This document shows positions 51,552 to 59,534 of a DNA stretch of 64,000 nt, one piece after another. The stretch covers positions 62,001-126,000 of the forward strand of contig NZ_JADNOP010000010.1 in assembly GCF_015557635.1 (NCBI RefSeq), in the 5' to 3' direction. The stretch is from Fusicatenibacter saccharivorans (lineage in GTDB: Bacteria; Bacillota; Clostridia; Lachnospirales; Lachnospiraceae). The notes beneath the pieces were generated by a model. The model did no database searches and was not told where the DNA came from. It saw only the letters and a list, made by a program, of their open reading frames with translations. Numbering within the stretch: the stretch's first letter is position 1; each line of letters opens with the position of its first letter. A program made the position numbers and the translations under genes.

Positions 51552-53146
51552 TTTTCTCCTGATTTCAAATATTTTTCAATCCGACACTCATGCACCTTCG
51601 TCTTCTTATCATAATTAACACCAACCAGCAGAATATCCCCTGTATAAGATGCAATGGAAGCCGGGTAATGCTGTCTTTTAATCTGATCCAGTGCCGTTTC
51701 CGCATTCTTGTTCCATTTCAGTTCTACTACAAGCGCCGGAAAATCGTATCGGTATTCCGGCTTTGGCAGAAAGACAAAATCGGAAAAACCGCGCCCGGTC
51801 GGAAGTTCACGAATGGGTTTGAAGTAATATTGTATGGAACTTAAATAAGCAATCGTGAGCACACAACTGAGTGAATTTTCATTATGATACTGAATCACAG
51901 AAGTATATTCCTCATGGATCTTTCCAATTCCTGCAGCAACCGCATTTTCATCCATAGCAAGTGTAGCATCCAGAAGCTCTGCAGATTCCTGCTGAAAGGT
52001 AAGAAGTTCATTCCAGCGGTTGGAAGTAACCGCCGTCAGAAATTCCCGGCGGATTTCTTCATTTGGAATGTATGCCATCTGCGTCTGCTGATTATAGGCA
52101 AGATACCCTAGATGAATCAGCAGCGTCAGAACATCATCTTTATTCACAAAGCTGACCATGTCATTTTTAAAAGAGGTAACCATGACAGGAACTGCGGCGC
52201 CGGAAAGCATCTCCAGAATTGCTGTTTTCAATCCGTCAAAATCCATATTGATAAAAGGAACCATCGAGTCGTATGTGCTCGTCTCCGACCAATAGCTTTG
52301 GAATGTCCCATCCAGAAGCAGACTTGTCACCGCGTTTGGATTGTATACATGGTAATTTCCAAGCAGATAGCCGTCGTACCATCGTCTGACTTCCTCAAAA
52401 TTTTGTCCGTATTTCTGACAGAGAGCGGAAACTTCATCTTCTGTGAATCCAATATAGGAAGCCAGCGGGCCTGGATTCAGCATGGAATACTGATGAAAAT
52501 TATTTAAGGCAGACTGCATTTTCAATTTTTTGATCGGAAGAATACCCGTGAGAAACGCAAGCTGGATATATTTCGTCGGTTCCGTCCCTTTGAACATTCC
52601 ACGAAGAAAATTAATGTAATCATCCTGAATTTTCTGGTTGGAGGCCTCATCACGAATCAGGACATCCCATTCATCAATAATAATCACAAATTTCTGTCCG
52701 GTCGCCTCTTTGATCCGGGACAGAGCGTCGGGAACGGTGGAAACTTCCGGCGGAAGCTGATCTGCATAGATGGTACGCAGCTCGGCCAGTGTACATTCTG
52801 TAATGTAGGCCACAATCTGTTCCGGATCGCTGACATTCGAAAGAAACCACTGGATGTCCAGATGAATCACATCGTACTGGTTCAGATGCTTCTCAAAGTC
52901 TGCCGTCTGGCTGATCGCAAGGCCAGAAAACATCTTTCTGGAATCACAGCCCTTGCTGTAATAGGCCGCCAGCATATTTGCAGCAAATGATTTTCCAAAC
53001 CGCCGCGGGCGGCTGTTGCAGATATAGCCCTGTATGGTGTCCAGAACTTTGTTGGTATACGATAAAAGTCCTGTTTTGTCCACATAGATTTCAGAATTGA
53101 GAGCAACCTGAAATGCACTGTTGTCCGGATTCACAAATCTTCCCAT
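51548..53146 (-). CDS. AAA-ATPase-like / PD-(D/E)XK nuclease-like protein, paralog 3
   Basis: The 532-residue protein matches paralog 1 along its length: YVDKTGLLSYTNKV, SRPRRFGKSFAANM, VIIIDEWDVLIRDEA, RRWYDGYLLG, GRGFSDFVFLPKPE and VVELKWNKNAETALDQI. Function is unknown. AAGGAAG precedes the ATG and TATAAT (minus strand) lies at 53172-53177. It is transcribed away from ileS and leads into glycerate kinase. Confidence 0.85.
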   Translation of the reverse strand: MGRFVNPDNSAFQVALNSEIYVDKTGLLSYTNKVLDTIQGYICNSRPRRFGKSFAANMLAAYYSKGCDSRKMFSGLAISQTADFEKHLNQYDVIHLDIQWFLSNVSDPEQIVAYITECTLAELRTIYADQLPPEVSTVPDALSRIKEATGQKFVIIIDEWDVLIRDEASNQKIQDDYINFLRGMFKGTEPTKYIQLAFLTGILPIKKLKMQSALNNFHQYSMLNPGPLASYIGFTEDEVSALCQKYGQNFEEVRRWYDGYLLGNYHVYNPNAVTSLLLDGTFQSYWSETSTYDSMVPFINMDFDGLKTAILEMLSGAAVPVMVTSFKNDMVSFVNKDDVLTLLIHLGYLAYNQQTQMAYIPNEEIRREFLTAVTSNRWNELLTFQQESAELLDATLAMDENAVAAGIGKIHEEYTSVIQYHNENSLSCVLTIAYLSSIQYYFKPIRELPTGRGFSDFVFLPKPEYRYDFPALVVELKWNKNAETALDQIKRQHYPASIASYTGDILLVGVNYDKKTKVHECRIEKYLKSGEK

Positions 53147-53273
53147 GATTTCACTTCCTTTCCGTTTTTTGATTATACCCCGATTTTACCATTCCCCCAT
53201 CCAAATAGCAACGCACACCCCCGAAAATCCCGTAAAATCGCGGAAAAGAACCGATAAAATATGCTTTCCACTC

Positions 53274-53303
53274 TTGACAACGCTTACAGCCCCTAGTTAT
53301 AAT
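53274..53303 (+). promoter_or_regulatory. promoter of the ileS T-box transcript
   Basis: TTGACA (53274-53279), 18 bases and TATAAT (53298-53303), both perfect consensus hexamers, just before the T-box leader. Confidence 0.85.
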
Positions 53304-53309
53304 AAGGCA

Positions 53310-53585
53310 TGAAAAACGATGACGAAGACAGTAGTCTGCGCGTGAACGGTCTGTGGAAAGCGAGCCGGGGATGGTGGGAGTCCGGTACAAGTAGCGGCAG
53401 GTGAACATCACTTCCAAGTTGCAGTTCTGAATCTGCGTACCCGGCGCATAAAATATAGAAAACCGGAGAGCAGTGGTAAGAAGTTGCCGGTTGTTCCCCG
53501 TTACAGGAAATGCATATGATAGTATGTAACAGGTGGTTACGATAAGTACAGCTTTCGTCCTATTACAGGGCGGGAGCTTTTTCTT
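53310..53585 (+). promoter_or_regulatory. T-box riboswitch (isoleucine) with terminator
   Basis: The leader has a Stem I distal part of the usual type (GAGCCGGGGATGGTGGGAG, then CCGGTAC), a candidate AUC specifier near 53431-53433 and a T-box-like GGTGGTTAC at 53532-53540. The terminator stem is 53550-53560 with 53568-53578, followed by T residues. Uncharged tRNA(Ile) would stabilise the antiterminator and switch on ileS. The core box deviates from the standard GGTGGTACC, and the specifier is inferred. Confidence 0.85.
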
Positions 53586-53636
53586 ATTTTACGCGAGCAA
53601 ATCAAACGAGAAACTTAAGTTTCAGGAGGTACAAGC

Positions 53637-56600
53637 ATGTACAAGAAAGTTTCAACCGACATGAACTTTGTCGAGAGAGAAAAACAGGTTGAGAAGTTCT
53701 GGGAAGACAATCAGATCTTCGAAAAAAGTATGAAAGTGCGTGAAGGAAATCCGTCCTACGTGTTCTATGACGGACCGCCGACCGCAAACGGAAAACCGCA
53801 CATCGGCCACGTAGAGACCCGTGTTATCAAGGATATGATCCCGAGATACCGTACCATGAAGGGTTATCAGGTGCCGAGAAAAGCAGGCTGGGATACCCAC
53901 GGACTGCCGGTAGAGCTGGAAGTTGAGAAAAAACTCGGTCTGGACGGAAAAGATCAGATCGAAAAATACGGCGTAGAGCCATTCATCGAGCAGTGTAAAG
54001 AGAGCGTATGGAAATACGAGGGAATGTGGGAAGACTTCTCCCATACCGTTGGCTTCTGGGCTGATATGAAAAACCCATACGTTACGTATCATAACGATTA
54101 CATCGAGTCCGAGTGGTGGGCATTAAAAGAGATCTGGAAGAAAGGTCTTCTGTACGAAGGACACAAAATCGTTCCTTACTGCCCGCGCTGCGGTACCCCG
54201 CTTTCTTCTCACGAAGTAGCGCAGGGATACAAAGATGTCAAAGAACGTTCTGCCGTTGTCCGCTTTAAAGTAAAAGGCGAGGACGCTTACATCCTGGCAT
54301 GGACCACCACACCGTGGACCCTTCCGTCCAACGTTGCGCTCTGCGTCAACCCGGATGAGGATTATGTAAAAGTAACAAGCAAAGGATATACCTATTATAT
54401 GGCAGCCGCTCTGGTAGACACCGTTCTCGGTGAGGGCGCTGAAATCCTGGAGCATTATCAGGGCAAAGATCTTGAGTTCAAAGAGTACGAGCCGCTGTTC
54501 CCGTACGCTGAGAAGAGAATCGGAAACAAAAAAGCATACTATGTAGTCTGCGATACCTACGTAACACTGACCGATGGTACCGGTGTTGTTCATATCGCCC
54601 CTGCATTTGGTGAGGACGACTCCAAGGTCGGTCACAGATACGATCTTCCTTTCGTACAGTTAGTAAACGAAAAAGGTGAGATGACCGAGGAAACTCCGTG
54701 GGCAGGTACTTTCTGCAAGAAAGCAGATATGGCCGTTCTGCAGGCACTCGAGGATAAAGACCTTCTGTTTGATGCGCCGCTGTTCGAGCACAGCTACCCG
54801 CACTGCTGGAGATGCGATACTCCGCTGATCTACTATGCACGTGAAACCTGGTTCATCCGCATGACTGCAGTAAAAGAGGATCTGATCCGCAACAACAACA
54901 CCATTAACTGGATTCCGGAAAGCATCGGAAAAGGACGCTTTGGCGACTGGCTGGAAAATGTTCAGGACTGGGGACTTTCCAGAAACCGTTACTGGGGAAC
55001 TCCGCTTCCGGTATGGCAGTGTGAATGCGGCCATCAGGACTGCATCGGCAGTATCGAGGAGCTGAAAGAAAAAGCAGACAACTGCCCGGATGACATCGAG
55101 CTTCACCGCCCGTACATCGACGCAGTGACCATCAAGTGCCCGAAATGCGGTAAAGAGATGCACCGTGTACCGGAGGTTATCGACTGCTGGTTCGATTCCG
55201 GATCCATGCCGTTTGCACAGCATCACTATCCATTCGAGAACAAAGAAACCTTCGAGAAACAGTTCCCGGCACAGTTTATTTCCGAGGCTGTAGACCAGAC
55301 ACGTGGATGGTTCTACTCCCTGCTTGCAATTTCCACTCTGCTGTTCAACAAAGCACCGTACGAGAACGTTATCGTTCTTGGTCTGGTACAGGATGAGAAC
55401 GGACAGAAGATGAGTAAATCCAAAGGAAATGCGGTAGATCCGTTTGACGCACTGCAGACCTACGGTGCCGATGCGATCCGCTGGTACTTCTACACCAGCA
55501 GTGCTCCGTGGCTGCCGAGCCGTTTCGCAGGCAAGACCGTAGTCGAAGGACAGAGAAAGTTCATGGGAACCCTGTGGAACACCTACGCGTTCTTTGTCCT
55601 GTATGCAAACATCGACAACTTCGATGCAACAAAATACAGTCTGGAATATGACAAACTGGCTGTTATGGATAAATGGCTGCTGTCCCGTCTGGAATCCACT
55701 GTAAAAGCAGTAGACGACAACCTGGCAAATTACCGTATCCCGGAGGCAGCAAAAGCACTGCAGTCCTTCGTGGATGATATGAGTAACTGGTATGTACGCC
55801 GCTCCCGTGAGCGTTTCTGGGCAAAAGGCATGGAGCAGGATAAGATCAATGCTTACATGACTCTGTACACCGCACTGGTGACCGTTGCAAAAGCAGCAGC
55901 TCCGATGATTCCGTTCATGACAGAGGATATTTATCAGAACCTCGTAAAGAGCATCGATGCAAGTGCACCGGAAAGTATCCATCTGTGCGACTTCCCGGAG
56001 GTACATGAGAACTGGATCGATCCGAAGATGGAAGAGGATATGGCAGACCTGCTGGAGATCGTCGTTATGGGACGTGCCGCAAGAAACACCGCCAATATCA
56101 AAAACCGTCAGCCGATCGGAACCATGTACGTGAAGAGCGAGTTCCAGCTTTCCGAATTCTACAAAGAGATCATCGAGGACGAGCTGAATGTCAAAGAAGT
56201 TGTATTTAAAGATGACATCGCAGATTTCATCAGCTACAGCTTCAAACCGCAGATGCGTACCGTAGGACCAAAATACGGAAAACTCCTGAACAAGATCAAA
56301 ACAACCCTGTCTGAGCTGGATGGAAACAAGGCTATGGCAGAGCTCAAGAGCACCGGCGAACTTAAACTTGACATCGATGGACAGGAAATTGTATTATTAG
56401 AGGAGGATTTGTTAATTGACATGGCACAGATGGAAGGCTATGTATCCGAATCCGACCATACAATCACCGTTGTTCTGGATACCAATCTGACTCCGGAACT
56501 GATCGAGGAAGGTTTTGTTCGTGAGCTGGTAAGTAAAATCCAGACCATGCGTAAAGAGGCCGGCTTTGAGGTTATGGACAAGATCAGAGTATATGCAAAA

Positions 56601-56756
56601 GACAACGACAAGATTGTAAGCATCATGAAAAACCATGGTGATGAAATTAAATCTGAAGTTCTGGCAGAAGAAATCGTGACTGGAGAGACAAAGGGCTATG
56701 AGAAGGAGTGGAATATCAACTCCGAAAAGGTTACCATGGCAGTAGAGCGTATCTAA
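53637..56756 (+). CDS. ileS: isoleucyl-tRNA synthetase, type 2
   Basis: The 1039-residue class I synthetase has GPPTANGKPHIGH as the HIGH motif near residues 46-58, GWDTHGLPVELEVEK, an editing domain (about 190-390) with ILAWTTTPWTLPSN, and KMSKSKGN as the KMSKS loop. The tRNA-binding helical domain follows. Length and motifs fit the eukaryote-like type 2 enzyme, which as a family is less sensitive to mupirocin. It charges tRNA(Ile) in the cytoplasm. AGGAGG lies 7 bases before ATG 53637 and a T-box controls it. Confidence 0.96.
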   Translation: MYKKVSTDMNFVEREKQVEKFWEDNQIFEKSMKVREGNPSYVFYDGPPTANGKPHIGHVETRVIKDMIPRYRTMKGYQVPRKAGWDTHGLPVELEVEKKLGLDGKDQIEKYGVEPFIEQCKESVWKYEGMWEDFSHTVGFWADMKNPYVTYHNDYIESEWWALKEIWKKGLLYEGHKIVPYCPRCGTPLSSHEVAQGYKDVKERSAVVRFKVKGEDAYILAWTTTPWTLPSNVALCVNPDEDYVKVTSKGYTYYMAAALVDTVLGEGAEILEHYQGKDLEFKEYEPLFPYAEKRIGNKKAYYVVCDTYVTLTDGTGVVHIAPAFGEDDSKVGHRYDLPFVQLVNEKGEMTEETPWAGTFCKKADMAVLQALEDKDLLFDAPLFEHSYPHCWRCDTPLIYYARETWFIRMTAVKEDLIRNNNTINWIPESIGKGRFGDWLENVQDWGLSRNRYWGTPLPVWQCECGHQDCIGSIEELKEKADNCPDDIELHRPYIDAVTIKCPKCGKEMHRVPEVIDCWFDSGSMPFAQHHYPFENKETFEKQFPAQFISEAVDQTRGWFYSLLAISTLLFNKAPYENVIVLGLVQDENGQKMSKSKGNAVDPFDALQTYGADAIRWYFYTSSAPWLPSRFAGKTVVEGQRKFMGTLWNTYAFFVLYANIDNFDATKYSLEYDKLAVMDKWLLSRLESTVKAVDDNLANYRIPEAAKALQSFVDDMSNWYVRRSRERFWAKGMEQDKINAYMTLYTALVTVAKAAAPMIPFMTEDIYQNLVKSIDASAPESIHLCDFPEVHENWIDPKMEEDMADLLEIVVMGRAARNTANIKNRQPIGTMYVKSEFQLSEFYKEIIEDELNVKEVVFKDDIADFISYSFKPQMRTVGPKYGKLLNKIKTTLSELDGNKAMAELKSTGELKLDIDGQEIVLLEEDLLIDMAQMEGYVSESDHTITVVLDTNLTPELIEEGFVRELVSKIQTMRKEAGFEVMDKIRVYAKDNDKIVSIMKNHGDEIKSEVLAEEIVTGETKGYEKEWNINSEKVTMAVERI

Positions 56757-56805
56757 GAATACTTCTGGATGCGTTTCCACGACGATCGTTAATATAAAAA
56801 TCAGC

Positions 56806-56842
56806 CTGCGAGCGGGGATGCAGACAAGCTCTCCGCTCGCAG
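56806..56842 (+). other. intergenic hairpin between ileS and the phosphorylase gene
   Basis: CTGCGAGCGG (56806-56815) pairs perfectly with CCGCTCGCAG (56833-56842), extendable by GGA/TCT. No T-run follows. It ends 11 bases before the GAGGAGG of the next gene, so it could be a partial terminator or expression element. Confidence 0.5.
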
Positions 56843-56864
56843 ACTGCTATTGAGGAGGACGCAG

Positions 56865-59327
56865 ATGTTAAACGCCGAGTTCAACAAAGAAACTTTTAAG
56901 AACAGTGTCAAAGAAAACGTAAAAATGCTGTACAGAAAAAATCTGGAAGAGGCTTCCCAGCAGGAAATTTACCAGGCAGTCTGCTACGCAGTAAAAGACG
57001 TTATTATTGACAACTGGCTGAAAACCCAGAAAGCAATGGATGAGCAGGATCCGAAGATTCTGTACTATATGTCCATGGAGTTCCTGATGGGACGTGCGCT
57101 GGGAAATAACCTGATTAACCTGACTGCATACAAACAGGTACAGGAAGCTCTTGATGAGATGGGACTGAACCTGAACCTTCTGGAGGACCAGGAGAGAGAT
57201 CCTGCGCTTGGAAACGGCGGTCTTGGCCGTCTGGCAGCATGCTTCCTGGATTCCCTGGCTACACTGGGATATCCGGCATACGGCTGCGGTATCCGTTATA
57301 AATACGGTATGTTCAAACAGCAGATCCGCGACGGTTATCAGGTAGAAGTACCGGACAACTGGCTGAAACACGGCTATCCATTCGAGCTGAAACGCCCGGA
57401 ATACGCAAAAGAAGTAAAATTTGGCGGATACGTAGCACAGGAGTATGATGAGACTACCGGACGCGTAAACTTCGTACAGAAAGATTATCAGTCTGTAAAC
57501 GCAATTCCTTACGATATGCCAATCGTAGGATACGACAACGATGTTGTAAACACGCTGACCATCTGGGATGCAGAGGCTATTCAGGACTTCTCCCTGGATT
57601 CCTTCGACAAAGGTGATTACCACAAAGCGGTTGAGCAGGAAAACCTTGCAAAAACCATCGTAGAGGTTCTGTATCCGAACGACAACCATTACGAAGGAAA
57701 AGAGCTGCGTCTGAAACAGCAGTATTTCTTCATTTCTGCAAGCGTACAGAGAGCAGTTGCAAAATATAAAAAACATCACGATGATATCACAAAGCTGTAT
57801 GAGAAGGTTACCTTCCAGCTGAACGATACTCACCCGACCGTGGCCGTTCCGGAGCTGATGCGAATCCTCATGGACGTAGAAGGCCTTGGCTGGGATGAGG
57901 CATGGGAGATCACCACAAAGACCTGCGCATACACCAACCACACCATCATGGCAGAGGCACTCGAGAAATGGCCGGTTGACCTGTTCTCCAGACTTCTTCC
58001 GCGTATCTATCAGATCGTAGAGGAGATCAACCGCCGCTTCCTGATCCAGGTAAGAGAGCAGTACCCGGGTGATGAGGAGAAAGTTCGCCAGATGGCAGTC
58101 ATCTACGACGGACAGGTTCATATGGCCCGTCTGGCTATCGTAGGCGGCTATTCTGTCAACGGTGTTGCACAGCTTCATACCGAGATTCTGAAAAAACAGA
58201 CCTTAAAAGACTTCTACGAGATGACTCCGGAGAAGTTCAACAATAAGACGAATGGTATCACACAGCGTCGTTTCCTGCTTCACGGAAACCCGCTCCTGGC
58301 TGACTGGGTAACCGAGTACGCCGGAGACGGCTGGATCACCGATCTGCCGAAGATCGAAAAGATCGCTAAGCTGGCAGATGACACCCAGGCACAGAAGGAA
58401 TTTATGGAAATCAAATATAAAAATAAAGTCCGCCTGGCAAAATACATCAAAGAGCATAACGGTATCGATGTAGACCCGAACTCCATTTTCGATGTTCAGG
58501 TAAAACGTCTGCATGAGTACAAACGTCAGTTTATGAACATTCTGCACATCATGTATCTGTATGACCGCCTGAAAAAGAACCCGGATATGCCGTTCTACCC
58601 GAGAACCTTCATCTTCGGAGCAAAAGCATCCGCAGGTTATGAGCGTGCAAAAGCGATCATCAAACTGATCAATTCCGTTGGTGATGTGGTAAACAACGAT
58701 CCGACCATCAAAGGAAAGATCAAAGTTGTATTTATCGAGGATTATCGTGTCAGCAACGCAGAGCTGATCTTTGCCGCTGCTGATGTTTCCGAGCAGATTT
58801 CCACCGCAAGTAAAGAGGCTTCCGGTACCGGTAACATGAAGTTCATGCTGAACGGTGCCCTGACTCTTGGAACCATGGACGGTGCAAACGTAGAGATCGT
58901 TGAGGAAGTTGGAAAAGAGAACGCCTTCATCTTCGGACTTTCCGCAGATCAGGTTATCGAATATGAGAACAACTACACCTACGATCCGATGAGCTACTTC
59001 ATCCACGATCAGGACATCCACAACGTAGTGATGGATCTGATCAGCGGAAGATACTCAAACGGCGACACCATGATGTTCCGTGATCTGTATGACTCCCTGC
59101 TCACACCGAAGAATGCTCCGCGCCCGGATATGTACTTTACCCTGGCAGACTTCAAGTCCTATGCGGCAGCACAGGAGCGTGTTGAGGATAAATACAGAAA
59201 TACTTCTGCATGGGCAAGAAGCGCGATCCTGAATACCGCACACAGCGGCAAATTCACATCCGACCGTACCATCCAGCAGTATGTAGATGATATCTGGCAT
59301 CTGGACAAGATTACTGTCAGAAAGTAA
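56865..59327 (+). CDS. glgP: glycogen/maltodextrin phosphorylase
   Basis: The 820-residue protein has the GT35 phosphorylase signatures: MEFLMGRALGNNL near residue 65, GNGGLGRLAACF, NDTHPTVAVPELMR, and the pyridoxal phosphate site EASGTGNMKFMLNGALT with the Schiff-base lysine. It releases glucose-1-phosphate from alpha-1,4-glucans in the cytoplasm. ATG 56865 has GAGGAGG 6 bases upstream; an in-frame ATG 15 bases before it is less likely. A terminator follows. Confidence 0.96.
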   Translation: MLNAEFNKETFKNSVKENVKMLYRKNLEEASQQEIYQAVCYAVKDVIIDNWLKTQKAMDEQDPKILYYMSMEFLMGRALGNNLINLTAYKQVQEALDEMGLNLNLLEDQERDPALGNGGLGRLAACFLDSLATLGYPAYGCGIRYKYGMFKQQIRDGYQVEVPDNWLKHGYPFELKRPEYAKEVKFGGYVAQEYDETTGRVNFVQKDYQSVNAIPYDMPIVGYDNDVVNTLTIWDAEAIQDFSLDSFDKGDYHKAVEQENLAKTIVEVLYPNDNHYEGKELRLKQQYFFISASVQRAVAKYKKHHDDITKLYEKVTFQLNDTHPTVAVPELMRILMDVEGLGWDEAWEITTKTCAYTNHTIMAEALEKWPVDLFSRLLPRIYQIVEEINRRFLIQVREQYPGDEEKVRQMAVIYDGQVHMARLAIVGGYSVNGVAQLHTEILKKQTLKDFYEMTPEKFNNKTNGITQRRFLLHGNPLLADWVTEYAGDGWITDLPKIEKIAKLADDTQAQKEFMEIKYKNKVRLAKYIKEHNGIDVDPNSIFDVQVKRLHEYKRQFMNILHIMYLYDRLKKNPDMPFYPRTFIFGAKASAGYERAKAIIKLINSVGDVVNNDPTIKGKIKVVFIEDYRVSNAELIFAAADVSEQISTASKEASGTGNMKFMLNGALTLGTMDGANVEIVEEVGKENAFIFGLSADQVIEYENNYTYDPMSYFIHDQDIHNVVMDLISGRYSNGDTMMFRDLYDSLLTPKNAPRPDMYFTLADFKSYAAAQERVEDKYRNTSAWARSAILNTAHSGKFTSDRTIQQYVDDIWHLDKITVRK

Positions 59328-59354
59328 TCGGAATCAAATATAAGTAGTTAGGGG

Positions 59355-59401
59355 ACACCTGCTTTTCCGGGAAAAACCGGAGGGGCGGGTGTTCTTTTTT
59401 T
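59355..59401 (+). terminator. terminator after glgP
   Basis: ACACCTGC (59355-59362) pairs with GCGGGTGT (59385-59392), one G-U, with an inner CCGG/CCGG stem, then TTCTTTTTTT. Confidence 0.85.
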
Positions 59402-59534
59402 GATGACCGCTGGAAGGATCTGCATCCCGAAAAATGCCTGCAAAACAGGCATTCTTTTGACATTCTACGGGGAGTGTGGTACACTGTTCGTGTCTATGAA
59501 CTAAAACAATCTGAAATGTATTGAGGTGAAAAGA

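Noticed and set aside
54660-56006. 448-codon minus-strand frame opposite ileS
   Set aside because: It is antisense to a conserved synthetase gene and has no ribosome binding site or domain.
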